Under the pieces are notes generated by a model. The model made no database searches. It saw nothing but the letters and a program-made list of their open reading frames with translations, and was not told where the DNA came from. A stretch of 64,000 bases of DNA from DATLGB01 sp038258425 (GTDB lineage: Bacteria > Actinomycetota > Thermoleophilia > Solirubrobacterales > Solirubrobacteraceae). The number at the start of each line of letters is the position of its first letter. Within the stretch, counting starts at the first letter, position 1. The position numbers and the translations under genes were made by a program. The stretch lies in assembly GCA_038258425.1 (NCBI GenBank), contig JBBSPV010000004.1, forward strand, positions 62,001-126,000, read 5' to 3'. Positions 1 to 8,450 of this stretch are shown piece after piece.

Positions 1-1
1 G

Positions 2-241
2 TGGGGCACGAACCTGTTGATCACCCTGACCCTGCTGACGATGATCAACGCCATCAGCGTCGGGCCGACGATGTGGGTCTACGGGCTGTTCAACGTCGCG
101 GCCTTCCTGTTCGTCCTGCGCCGCATGCCCGAGCTCACCGGGCGCAGCCTCGAGCAGATCGAGGGCGCGCTGCACAAGGGCCAGTTCGAACCCGAGGAGT
201 TCAAGCGCGCGACCCAGCAGGGCGCCACCGCGGGCGCCTGA
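2..241 (+). CDS. MFS sugar-porter transporter, C-terminal fragment (cut by window edge)
   Basis: The frame is open from the window edge, with the first whole codon at position 2, and ends in TGA at 239-241. About 79 residues remain: the last hydrophobic helices followed by a short cytoplasmic tail containing PELTGRSLEQIE. That is a variant of the PETKG-R-LEE motif that closes the last helix of sugar-porter (SP) family MFS proteins, so this is probably the end of a proton-coupled sugar or polyol importer in the cytoplasmic membrane. The substrate cannot be told from the fragment. The gene converges on the Lhr helicase gene with 3 bp between the stop codons and no visible terminator. Confidence 0.8.
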   Translation, partial: WGTNLLITLTLLTMINAISVGPTMWVYGLFNVAAFLFVLRRMPELTGRSLEQIEGALHKGQFEPEEFKRATQQGATAGA

Positions 242-244
242 GGC

Positions 245-3200
245 TCAGCCGAGCGTGAGCTTGCGCGGGCCGCCGCGGAAGCCGAGCTCGAGCAGCGCGT
301 CCTCCCATTCCGAGCCGACCACCGGCTCGCCGTCGACGCGCTCGAGCGAGACCCGGCGGATGCGGCCGCGGTGCACGGCGTCGACGAGCTCCGCCACGCA
401 CGGGGTGATGCGCTCGTCGAGTGCGTCGGCGAGCACCTGCAGGCCCTTGCCGCCGCGCTCGAGGTAGAGGATCGGGTCGCCGCCGGCCAGCACGACGTAG
501 GCGCCGGCCGTCCGCGCCGGGGAGCGGTTCTCCAGCTGCGGCCACTTGAGCGTCGCGCCGTAGGGCTGGGCGGGGTCGGTGGCGGCGAGCACCACGGGCC
601 GCGGGCGGTCCTCCTCGCGCTGGGAGCGCAGCCGCTCGACCGCTCCGGGCAGGGCGAACTGCGCGCCGCCGAGGCCCTCGATGAAGTACCCGCGCCGCAC
701 GGCCCCGAGCGTCTCCATGGCGGTGAAGGAGTCATAGAGCGAGCTGAACCCGCCCGGCACGCCCTCGGCGAGCACCTGCTCACGAGTGACGATCCCGTAG
801 CGCTCGAGCAGCAGCTCGGCGTGCGCGCGCCGGCGCGCGGAGGGATCCGGCTCGGCGGCCGCGAAGAGCGGCGCCGTGAGCGCCCAGCGCCCCTGGACCG
901 CGGGCTGGGGGCCCCGCCTGCGGGCGGAGGCGAAGCGCGCGCGGCGCTCGGCCCGCCCGCGCTGGGAGGCTTGGGACTGCGAGGCGGTGAGCTTCGGCGA
1001 GCGCAGCGGCGCCCACGCGTCGTTGGAGACCTCGCCGAACCAGACGAGGTCCCACAGCGCGGTCTGGATCTCCTCGGCGGGGACGCCGGAGAGGTCGACG
1101 AGCAGGTCGGTGAAGAAGCCGGCGCCGAGCCCGAGGCGCTCGCGGATGCGGTCGTGGACCGGGGCGTCGGGCGGCGAGGCCCCGCGCGGGGGCGGGGGCG
1201 CGCCGATCAGGGGCGCATCCTCGCGGAAGAACAGGGCCACGCGGCCCGAGTGGCGCCCGAGCGAGCCGGCGCCGACCCACACGACCTCGCCGGCCGCGCA
1301 CAGCTGGTCCATCCAGGTCGGCGAGTAGGCGCCGACCCGGCGCGGCAGCACGTCGCGCTCCCAGACGTCGGCGGGCAGGGCGAGGCCCTGCAGCGGCACG
1401 AGCACCTCGCGCAGCCGGTCGAGGCCGGCGCCGGTCGGCGGATGGCGGTCGACCCCCTGCCAGCTCGGGTAGAAGCGCGCGAGCATGCGCTGGTCGGCGG
1501 GCTCGATCTCCTTGCGCAGGGCGGCGAGCGAGGCGCGGCGCAGCCGGCGCAGGACCTCCGGGTCGCACCACTCGCGCTGGGTCCCGCCCGGCCGCAGCTC
1601 CCCCCGCACGAGCTCGCCGGCGCGCTCGAGGGCGACGAGGACGCCGGAGACGTCCACGCCGTAGCGGGCCTTCAGCGCCTCACCCTCGAACGGGCCGTGG
1701 GTGCGGGCGTAGCGGCGCACGAGCCGGTCGCGCGCGTCGGGCACGTCCTCGAGGAAGACCGCGGGCAGGCCACCGCGCGGGACGATCCCGAGGGCGTCGC
1801 GGTACAGGCCGGCGTCCTCGGAGGCGATCCAGCGCTCCTCGCCGCCGACGCGGAGGCGCACGGCGCGCCGCTCGGCCTCCAGCGCGTCCAGCCACCCGTC
1901 GGAGTCCCCCGTCGAGCGCAGCCGCAGCTCGCTCGCGGTCAGGTCCCCGATCCGCCGCAGCACGTCGTGCAGCGCGTCGGCGGACTCCGCGCGGGTGCGC
2001 TCGGACTCGCGCTGGAGGTCGGCCTCGACGTCCTCGAGCGCCACCGGGTCGATGAGCTCGCGCAGCTCCTCCTGCCCGAGCAGCTCGCGCAGGAGATCGC
2101 GGTCGAGCGAGAGGGCGGCGGCGCGGCGCTCGGCGTTGGGCGTGTCGCCCTCGTACATGTAGGTCGCCACGTAGTCGAACAGCAGCGACGACGCGTAGGG
2201 GGAGGCCGTCGGCGTCTCGACCTCGACCACCGTCAGCTCGCGGCGGTGCATGCGCGTGAGCAGCTCGGTCAGCCCCGGCAGGTCGAGCACGTCGCGCAGG
2301 CACTCGCGGTAGGTCTCGAGGACGATCGGGAACTGTGCGTACTGGCGCGCGACCTCGAGCAGCGTCTGCGACTTCAGCCGCTGCTGCCACAGCGGCGTGC
2401 GCCGGCCCGGATAGGCGCGTGGGATGAGCAGCGCGCGGCCGGCGTTCTCGCGGAAGCGGGCGCCGAACAGCGCCGAACCGCCGAGCTCGCCGACCACGAG
2501 GTCCTCCAGCTGGTCGGGTTCGATGAGGACGAGCTCCATGCCGGGCGGCTCGTCCGCATCGGGCAGGTGGACGATGATCCCGTCGTCGGACCAGATGGCG
2601 TCGGACTCCAGGCCGTACTCGTCGCGGATGCGGGCGCTCAAGGCGAGGCCCCAGGCGGCGTGCACGCGGCCGCCGAACGGCGAGAGCACGCACACGCGCC
2701 AGTCGCCGATCTCGTCGCGGAAGCGCTCGACGACCACCGCGCGATCCGAAGGGATGACGCGCGTGGCCTCCTGCTGCTCGCGCAGGTAGTCGAGCAGGTT
2801 GCGGGCGGCGAGCGGGTCGAGGTCGTAGTCGGCCTCGAGCGTCGCGGCGTCCTGCTCGACGGCCCACCGGGCGAAGGCGCCGACGGCCTCGCCGAGCTCC
2901 TTCGGGCGGCCCATGGAGTCGCCCTTCCAGAACGGGACGGCGCCCGTGGCGCCCGGGGCCGGGGTGACGACGACGCGGTCGCGGGTGATGTCCTCGATCC
3001 GCCAGGTCGAGGCGCCCAGCAGGAACGTCTGCCCCGGCCGCGCCTCGTAGACCATCTCCTCGTCGAGCTCGCCGACCCGGCGGCCGTCGGGGAGGTTGAC
3101 GGAGAACAGGCCGCGGTCGGGGATCGTGCCGGCGTTGGTGATGGCCAGCGCGCGGGCGCCCTTGCGGGCCCGGATGGTGCCGGCCACGCGGTCCCAGACG

Positions 3201-4738
3201 ATGCGCGCGCGCAGGTCGCCGAAGGCCTCGGAGGGGTAGCGGCCGTCGAGCATGTCGAGGACGTTCTCGAGCTGGGCGCGGCTCAGCTCGGCGTAGGAGT
3301 GCGTCCGGGTGACCAGCGCCTGGAGGGCGTCGACGGGCACGCCCTCGCCCTCGCCCGCGGCGGCCGCGATGGCCACGACCTGTTGCGCGAGCACGTCGAG
3401 CGGGTTGCGCGGGACGACCGTCTCCTCGATCAGCCCCTCGCGCATCCGCTTGACCACGACGGTGGTCTCGAGCAGGTCGGCGCGGAACTTCGGGAAGATG
3501 CGGCCCTTGGAGACCTCGCCCACGCCGTGGCCGGCGCGACCGATGCGCTGCAGCCCGCGGGTGACCGACTTCGGCGACTCGACCTGGAGCACGAGGTCGA
3601 CGGCGCCCATGTCGATGCCGAGCTCGAGCGAGGAGGTGGCCACCAGGCACGGCAGCTCGCCGGCCTTGAGCTGCTCCTCGATGACCGTGCGCTCCTCGCG
3701 GGCGAGCGAGCCGTGGTGGGCGCGGGCGACTTCATGGACCTCGCGGTCGGCCTCGATCGCCCGGTCGCGGGCGAGCTCGTTGAGCCGCAGCGCGAGCCGC
3801 TCGGCGCCGCGGCGGTTGTTGACGAAGACGATGGTCGAGCGGTGCTCCTCCACGTGGTCGAGGATGCGGGGGTAGATCGCGGGCCAGATCGACTTGCGGG
3901 TCGCCTCACCGCCGGCGAGGGGGTCCAGGGACGGCGACTGGTCTCGCTGGTGCTCGCCACCGGCACCGCCTCCTCTCTGCTCCGGCTCGACCATCGACTC
4001 CACCGGCACCTGGATCTCGAGATCCAGCGGCTTGCGCACACCCGTGTCGACGATCGTGCATGTGCGCCGCGGGCCGACCATGAAGCGCCCGACCTCCTCC
4101 AGCGGGTTCTGCGTGGCGGACAGGCCGATGCGCTGGACGTCGCGGCCGGCCTGCTCGACGAGGCGCTCGAGCGTGATCGCGAGGTGCGCCCCGCGCTTGG
4201 TCTGCGCCACGGCGTGGATCTCGTCGAGGATCACCGCTTCGGTGCCCTCGAAGAGCCGCTTGGCCTGCGACGTGAGCATGAGGTAGAGCGACTCGGGCGT
4301 CGTGATGAGGATGTCGGGCGCCGTGCGCAGCATCGCCGCGCGCTCCTTCTGCGGCGTGTCGCCCGTGCGCACCGCGACGCGGAGGCCGGAGGCCGACGAC
4401 GAGCCGCCAGGCGAGATCGCATCGGCGTCGATGCCGCGCAGCGGCGCGCGCAGGTTGCGGTCCACGTCGTAGGAGAGGGCCTTCAGCGGTGAGACGTAGA
4501 CGAGCCGGGTCGTGCGATCCTTCGGCTCGCTTGCGGGTGGGCGCACGACGAACTCGTTGAGTCCCCACAGGAAGGCGGCGAGCGTCTTGCCCGAACCGGT
4601 CGGCGCGGAGATCAGCGTGTGCTCACCCGTCGCGATGGCGGGCCACGCCTGGGCCTGGGCGGCGGTCGGCTCCGCGAAGGCGCGCGAGAACCAGTCCCGG
4701 ACCCGGGGCGTGAAGGCCTGCATGGGGTCCGGCGCCAT
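245..4738 (-). CDS. lhr: ATP-dependent helicase Lhr (large helicase-related protein)
   Basis: A 1497-residue superfamily-2 helicase, the usual size of actinobacterial full-length Lhr. The RecA core shows Walker A APTGSGKT (45-52), Walker B DEIH (172-175), motif III SAT (207-209), then VFVNNRR and the motif VI string QRIGRAGH. The long C-terminal half matches the winged-helix, beta-barrel and Lhr C-terminal regions of the family. Lhr is a 3'-5' translocase on single-stranded DNA that unwinds RNA:DNA hybrids and is tied to DNA repair. Gly/Ser/Pro-rich variable loops lie near residues 108-118 and 255-285. The ATG start has TACCCT six bases upstream on the coding strand and no Shine-Dalgarno, consistent with a leaderless mRNA. 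The AlkZ-like gene lies 29 bp upstream in the same direction. Confidence 0.95.
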   Translation of the reverse strand: MAPDPMQAFTPRVRDWFSRAFAEPTAAQAQAWPAIATGEHTLISAPTGSGKTLAAFLWGLNEFVVRPPASEPKDRTTRLVYVSPLKALSYDVDRNLRAPLRGIDADAISPGGSSSASGLRVAVRTGDTPQKERAAMLRTAPDILITTPESLYLMLTSQAKRLFEGTEAVILDEIHAVAQTKRGAHLAITLERLVEQAGRDVQRIGLSATQNPLEEVGRFMVGPRRTCTIVDTGVRKPLDLEIQVPVESMVEPEQRGGGAGGEHQRDQSPSLDPLAGGEATRKSIWPAIYPRILDHVEEHRSTIVFVNNRRGAERLALRLNELARDRAIEADREVHEVARAHHGSLAREERTVIEEQLKAGELPCLVATSSLELGIDMGAVDLVLQVESPKSVTRGLQRIGRAGHGVGEVSKGRIFPKFRADLLETTVVVKRMREGLIEETVVPRNPLDVLAQQVVAIAAAAGEGEGVPVDALQALVTRTHSYAELSRAQLENVLDMLDGRYPSEAFGDLRARIVWDRVAGTIRARKGARALAITNAGTIPDRGLFSVNLPDGRRVGELDEEMVYEARPGQTFLLGASTWRIEDITRDRVVVTPAPGATGAVPFWKGDSMGRPKELGEAVGAFARWAVEQDAATLEADYDLDPLAARNLLDYLREQQEATRVIPSDRAVVVERFRDEIGDWRVCVLSPFGGRVHAAWGLALSARIRDEYGLESDAIWSDDGIIVHLPDADEPPGMELVLIEPDQLEDLVVGELGGSALFGARFRENAGRALLIPRAYPGRRTPLWQQRLKSQTLLEVARQYAQFPIVLETYRECLRDVLDLPGLTELLTRMHRRELTVVEVETPTASPYASSLLFDYVATYMYEGDTPNAERRAAALSLDRDLLRELLGQEELRELIDPVALEDVEADLQRESERTRAESADALHDVLRRIGDLTASELRLRSTGDSDGWLDALEAERRAVRLRVGGEERWIASEDAGLYRDALGIVPRGGLPAVFLEDVPDARDRLVRRYARTHGPFEGEALKARYGVDVSGVLVALERAGELVRGELRPGGTQREWCDPEVLRRLRRASLAALRKEIEPADQRMLARFYPSWQGVDRHPPTGAGLDRLREVLVPLQGLALPADVWERDVLPRRVGAYSPTWMDQLCAAGEVVWVGAGSLGRHSGRVALFFREDAPLIGAPPPPRGASPPDAPVHDRIRERLGLGAGFFTDLLVDLSGVPAEEIQTALWDLVWFGEVSNDAWAPLRSPKLTASQSQASQRGRAERRARFASARRRGPQPAVQGRWALTAPLFAAAEPDPSARRRAHAELLLERYGIVTREQVLAEGVPGGFSSLYDSFTAMETLGAVRRGYFIEGLGGAQFALPGAVERLRSQREEDRPRPVVLAATDPAQPYGATLKWPQLENRSPARTAGAYVVLAGGDPILYLERGGKGLQVLADALDERITPCVAELVDAVHRGRIRRVSLERVDGEPVVGSEWEDALLELGFRGGPRKLTLG

Positions 4739-4744
4739 GGGGGA

Positions 4745-4750
4745 AGGGTA
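4745..4750 (-). promoter_or_regulatory. Candidate leaderless -10 box for lhr
   Basis: TACCCT on the minus strand, 6 nt before the lhr ATG. It fits the actinobacterial TANNNT -10 consensus. No convincing -35 is seen. Confidence 0.5.
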
Positions 4751-4767
4751 CGGCCGCCGTGGGACCG

Positions 4768-5880
4768 TCAGCGCGCCGCGGTCACGAGCTCGGCCCGCTC
4801 GGCGCCGCGGAACGGGGCCACGCGCTCGGCCTCGGCGGCGAGCGCGTCCCTGACCGCCGCCGTGAGCCGGCCCAGCGGCTCCACGCCGATCCGCAGCGTC
4901 TTGCCCCGCTTGGTGGGGCGCCAGAGACCGGCGACCTCGCCATCGACGAGCACCGTCCCCGGGCCCCCGAGCGCCGTCCAGATCCGCTTGCGCAGGGCCG
5001 GATCGGGCACGAGCAGTTCGCGGTCACGGCCGGCGTGCAGCGGATCGAGGTTCGCCAGCAGCCGCACGCCGTCGCTCGCCGTCGCCCCGGCGAGTGCGGA
5101 TTCGTCGTCGGCGAGCGCCCAGGCCTGCGCGCCGTCGAGGTCGACCGCGACGAGGTCGCCGGCGCGGTCCCAGAGGGTGGCGGCGTGCGACGTCGCCAGG
5201 CCGGCCCAGTCGGCCAGCAGCTTGGGGCGGGCCGGGCCGTAGGCCGACAGGAAGCGCCGGGCCAGCTCCGCCCCGGGGTCCTTGAGCGCCGGAGCCTCCG
5301 GCGGCAGGCCGAAGACCGCGCTGCGACCCTCGCGGCCGACGATCGCGAGCACGCCGCGGATGCCGGTCGCGCGCCACAGCGACGGGTGCACGTGGTGGCT
5401 GTCGCAGCCCTTGCACCACCACAACAGCTCGCCGGGCAACCGCTCGCGGAGCGCCTGGTGGAAGTCGTCGCGCGGAAGCGGACCGTCGAGCAGGCTGTCG
5501 CGGACGGCCTCGCTGACACGGTCGAGCGCCTCGAGCGCCGAGATGCCGTCGAGCGCCTTCCAGGCGTTGCCGACGACGGCCTTGGCGGCCGCCTCGTCGG
5601 GCGGCTCGAGGCCGGCGGTGAAGACGGCGAGATCCGGCAGGGCGACCGCGAGGGGCGCGCCGCGGACGCTGGGAACGAGCACGAGCTCGTCGAGCGCCTC
5701 CGGGGCGACGTCGGCGCGTGCGGCGAGCGCGAGCGCGGCGGTCCCGGGTGGGGTGTCCTGCAGGCCCACCACGGCGGCGGCCTGCGACTCGTCCGGGCCG
5801 AGGCGCTCGGTCAGGTGGTGGCGCGTCAGGCGGAAGGCGAGCACCTGTCCGCGCGTGACGCGCACCGCGAGGCCGTCCAT
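4768..5880 (-). CDS. AlkZ-like winged-helix DNA-binding protein (HTH_42 family)
   Basis: A 370-residue protein of the family that includes AlkZ/YcaQ (winged-helix DNA-binding domain, PF06224), whose studied members are DNA glycosylases that unhook interstrand crosslinks or remove alkylated bases. Recognisable features are the N-terminal start MDGLAVRVTRGQVLAFRL, GLQDTPPG at about 39-46, and LLWWCKGCDSHH mid-protein. The AlkZ catalytic QxQ pair is not intact: position 41 is Gln but the second Gln is replaced (Q-D-T), so glycosylase activity is uncertain. An upstream extension to 6000 is open, but the ATG at 5880 is preferred because the family begins there and TATGCT lies six bases before it. 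It sits directly upstream of lhr, so a shared role in repair is plausible but inferred. Confidence 0.8.
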   Translation of the reverse strand: MDGLAVRVTRGQVLAFRLTRHHLTERLGPDESQAAAVVGLQDTPPGTAALALAARADVAPEALDELVLVPSVRGAPLAVALPDLAVFTAGLEPPDEAAAKAVVGNAWKALDGISALEALDRVSEAVRDSLLDGPLPRDDFHQALRERLPGELLWWCKGCDSHHVHPSLWRATGIRGVLAIVGREGRSAVFGLPPEAPALKDPGAELARRFLSAYGPARPKLLADWAGLATSHAATLWDRAGDLVAVDLDGAQAWALADDESALAGATASDGVRLLANLDPLHAGRDRELLVPDPALRKRIWTALGGPGTVLVDGEVAGLWRPTKRGKTLRIGVEPLGRLTAAVRDALAAEAERVAPFRGAERAELVTAAR

Positions 5881-5886
5881 CCGCTG

Positions 5887-5892
5887 AGCATA
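5887..5892 (-). promoter_or_regulatory. Candidate leaderless -10 box for the AlkZ-like gene
   Basis: TATGCT on the minus strand, 6 nt before the ATG at 5880. It supports that start over the longer open frame. Confidence 0.5.
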
Positions 5893-5984
5893 AGCAGCCT
5901 CCGCGAGCGTCGCGGTGCGGGATACTCGCGCCGACGCCCGACGCCCCCGACCCGGTCGACCAATCGGTGCTCGACGACTGCGTC

Positions 5985-6157
5985 GTCGGCTGCTGGCCAC
6001 TCGGCGGGTCCCCCTCCCCGGCGGCCTCGGCTGGGACCGGGGCTTCGACGTCCGCGTCTGGGACGAGCAGTCCGCCGGCGGCCACTTCGGCGCCTGGGAG
6101 CGGCCGTCCGCCTTCGCCGAGGGCCTGCGCGCGGCCGTCGCGCTGCAGGACGCCTAG
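5985..6157 (+). pseudogene. Remnant of an epoxide-hydrolase C-terminus
   Basis: The 273-bp gap between the AlkZ-like gene and the DUF1206 gene holds one plus-strand frame whose last ~49 codons (about 6008-6157) resemble the extreme C-terminus of EPHX1-type epoxide hydrolases. It contains SAGGHFGAWERPSAFAEGLR, matching the family's GGHFAA-E-P--FA--LR block around the catalytic His. The nucleophile Asp domain and everything upstream are missing, so this is taken as a decayed gene end. It could also be a chance reading frame in GC-rich DNA. The stop codon overlaps the 3' end of the DUF1206 gene. Confidence 0.45.
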
Positions 6158-6993
6158 ACCCGGCGGAAGCGCGCGTCGACGATCGAGTACGCCGCGAAGG
6201 CGAGCAGGCCGAGCGCGACGGCGCCGAGCAGCACCGGGCCGTAGGCGGCCTGGGCCAGCGTGGCCAGCGCGCCGTCGAGGCCGACGGCCTTGTCCGGGTC
6301 GAAGTCGATCGCGGCCTTGATCGCGAAGTACGCGATCAGCGCGAAGATCACGGCGCGGGCGAGGTGGCCGGTCATGCCGAGCACCGTGAAGGCCGGCTTG
6401 ACCCGCGGGCCCATGGAGCTCGTCTGCGAGTCCTCGAGGAAGGAGCGGGTGAGCCCGGTGACCGCCTCGAGCGCGGCGCCGACGAGGATGCCGAGGCCCG
6501 CGGCGATGACGATGAAGCGCCCGCCGGGCCAGCCGAGCACGCCCGCCGTGGCCTTGTCCGGCCCCGCCCCGCCGCCGCCCGAGCCGACGAGGATGCCGAC
6601 GGCGGTGACGCACAGCAGCGCGTAGGCGAGCCCGCTGATGAGCCCCTCGAGCCGGGCCTTGGCGTCGTCGTCGATCTCCTGGCCGTGGCCGATCGCCGCG
6701 CGGGTGAGGCGCCAGATCGCGTAGCCGGCCAGGCCGAGCGCGAGCACGAAGAGCAGGAACTTTCCGAAGGGCTGCTTGGCGACGGTCTGCAGCGCACCCT
6801 GCTGGTCCGTCGTCTGCCCCCCCGAGCCGAGCGCGAGCTTGAGGGCCAGGACGCCGATGATCGCGTAGACGACGCCGATGGCCGCGATGCCGGCGCGGGC
6901 GAGCCACCCGAACTCCCGGCGCCGTGAGGCCTGCTCGCCCGTGCGACGCGTCGTCCTGATCGGGGCGGGCGTGTCCATGACGGGACGGATCAT
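6154..6993 (-). CDS. DUF1206 integral membrane protein
   Basis: A 279-residue protein built from three repeats of about 75-80 residues, each with two membrane helices. Each repeat begins with an R-G-(I/L/V)-hydrophobic pattern such as LARAGIAAIGVVYAIIG, LTRAAIGHG or HLARAVIFALIAYFAIK. This is the DUF1206 fold; no reaction is known for the family. A short Arg-rich N-terminus precedes the first helix. Start is the ATG at 6993 or the in-frame ATG at 6978. It lies 31 bp downstream of the Crp/Fnr regulator in the same direction and may be co-transcribed with it. Confidence 0.85.
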   Translation of the reverse strand: MIRPVMDTPAPIRTTRRTGEQASRRREFGWLARAGIAAIGVVYAIIGVLALKLALGSGGQTTDQQGALQTVAKQPFGKFLLFVLALGLAGYAIWRLTRAAIGHGQEIDDDAKARLEGLISGLAYALLCVTAVGILVGSGGGGAGPDKATAGVLGWPGGRFIVIAAGLGILVGAALEAVTGLTRSFLEDSQTSSMGPRVKPAFTVLGMTGHLARAVIFALIAYFAIKAAIDFDPDKAVGLDGALATLAQAAYGPVLLGAVALGLLAFAAYSIVDARFRRV

Positions 6994-7024
6994 CCCCGCC
7001 CGGCCACACCCGAAACCCGGAGGA

Positions 7025-7744
7025 TCAGGCGACGGCGGCCGCCGGCTGGCGGGCGCCGACCGGCAGCAGCCAGCGCCCGTCGGGGCGCCGGTGCACGATC
7101 CCGCGGGCGTCGAGCCGGACCGTCGCGCTCGTGACGCTCGGCCGGCGGGCGCCGAGCAGCAGCGACAGCGTCCCGTGGCTCAGGAAGCTCGGCAGCACGA
7201 TGCCGTCGCGGGTCATCACGCCCCAGCGGTCGGCGAGGTGCTCGAGCAGGACCACGACCCGGGCCTCGACGGACTGCGACTGGACGATCACGAGCTGGCG
7301 GCTCGTCGTCCCGGCCCGCCGCAGCTGGCCGGCGACCAGCACGGGGACGAGCTCGGGGACCGCGGCCGCCGCTCGAGCGAAGCGGGCGTCGAGCACCGCG
7401 AGGCGCAGCTCCTCGATCGCCCGGCAGTAGCCGCCGAACTGCGGGTCCTCCGGCTGCTCCTCGGCCGGGACGATCAGGTCACCGGGGCCGAGGAGTTCGC
7501 CCGCCGTGCGATGGGCGGCGGTCACGCAGCGCACCATCGCGCCCTCGAGGACGAGGAAGCCGAAGCCGCCCTCCACGAGCGGCGCGTCGAGCGACGCGCC
7601 CCAGCGTCCGCGCCGGACGGTCATCGTCCGGGCGCGCAGCGCCCGCCGCGCGAGCAGCCGCCGCTCGAGATCCAGCGCGTCCTCGAGCTCGGGCAGCGCG
7701 TCGAGCACATCGACGGCCTCCTCCAGCAGGACCCCTCGTCTCAT
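7025..7744 (-). CDS. Crp/Fnr-family transcriptional regulator
   Basis: 239 residues with a cyclic-nucleotide-binding-like beta-roll in the first ~140 residues and a C-terminal winged helix. The recognition region reads LSHGTLSLLLGARRPSVTSA, the usual Crp/Fnr pattern in which L-LLG-RRPSVT forms the DNA-reading helix, followed by the wing IVHRRPDGRWLL. Cysteines expected of Fnr-type iron-sulfur sensors are absent, and no clear phosphate-binding cassette for cAMP is visible, so the effector is unknown. It lies 25 bp downstream of the uracil-DNA glycosylase gene and is probably in the same leftward unit. Confidence 0.85.
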   Translation of the reverse strand: MRRGVLLEEAVDVLDALPELEDALDLERRLLARRALRARTMTVRRGRWGASLDAPLVEGGFGFLVLEGAMVRCVTAAHRTAGELLGPGDLIVPAEEQPEDPQFGGYCRAIEELRLAVLDARFARAAAAVPELVPVLVAGQLRRAGTTSRQLVIVQSQSVEARVVVLLEHLADRWGVMTRDGIVLPSFLSHGTLSLLLGARRPSVTSATVRLDARGIVHRRPDGRWLLPVGARQPAAAVA

Positions 7745-7769
7745 GGCTTCCGCAACCCGCGCGAGGGGC

Positions 7770-8450
7770 TCAGGTTGCGGTGCTCAGCTCGCGGGCGAGC
7801 CGCAGCACGGCGTCGAGCATGCCGGGGGTCAGCCGCCCGGTGAAGGTGTTCTGCTGGGAGACGTGGAAGCTGCCGAGCAGCGTCAGCCGCTCTCCGGCGA
7901 CGACGGCCCCGTGCCGGAAGCGCGGCTTGGGTCGTGGCACGGGCTCTCCGGCGCGGGCGCGGGCCTGCAGCGCGGCGGTCCAGCCGATGGCCCCCAGGCA
8001 GAGGAGCACGCGGGCGTGCGTGAGCGCGCCGAGCTCCTCGTCGAGCCAGGGCGCGCAGTTCGCCCGCTCCTCGGGCAGCGGCCGGTTCGCCGGCGGCGCG
8101 CACTTGACCGGCGCGGTGATGAAGCAGTCACGGAGCCTCAGCCCGTCGCCGCGGTGGGTGGCGTGGGGCTGGCTCGCGTAGCCCGCCCGGTGCAGGGCGG
8201 CGTAGAGGAAGTCGCCCGACCGGTCGCCGGTGAACATCCGTCCCGTCCGGTTGGCGCCGTGGGCGGCCGGCGCGAGACCGACGACGACGAGGCGCGCCGC
8301 CGGGTCCCCGAAGCCGGGCACCGGCCGGCCCCAGTACGTCTCCGAGGCGTAGGCGGCGCGCTTGACCCGGGCGACCTCCTCGCGCCAGGCGACGAGCCGG
8401 GGGCAGCGGCGGCACTCGACCACCGCCGCCTCGAGCTCACGGAGCGACAC
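7770..8450 (-). CDS. Family-5 (UDGb-type) uracil-DNA glycosylase with Fe-S cluster
   Basis: A 226-residue uracil-DNA glycosylase. The active-site motif GLAPAAHGANRTGRMFTGD (about 58-76) and the second motif GSFHVSQQNTFTG (193-205, His196) are diagnostic of family 5 (UDGb). These enzymes excise uracil, hypoxanthine and related lesions and lack the polar catalytic residue of family 1. Four cysteines, C13, C16, C117 and C132, are spaced as 4Fe-4S ligands. Its start overlaps the end of the upstream membrane-protein gene by 14 bp, so translation is probably coupled in a TetR - membrane protein - UDG operon. Confidence 0.92.
   Translation of the reverse strand: MSLRELEAAVVECRRCPRLVAWREEVARVKRAAYASETYWGRPVPGFGDPAARLVVVGLAPAAHGANRTGRMFTGDRSGDFLYAALHRAGYASQPHATHRGDGLRLRDCFITAPVKCAPPANRPLPEERANCAPWLDEELGALTHARVLLCLGAIGWTAALQARARAGEPVPRPKPRFRHGAVVAGERLTLLGSFHVSQQNTFTGRLTPGMLDAVLRLARELSTAT

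Noticed and set aside
371..4492. A 1373-codon plus-strand open frame opposite lhr, and similar very long frames opposite typA, fadB and sedolisin
   Set aside because: Arg/Ala/Pro/Gly-rich shadow frames produced by high GC at third positions; no domain similarity, and the opposite strand holds a clear gene.
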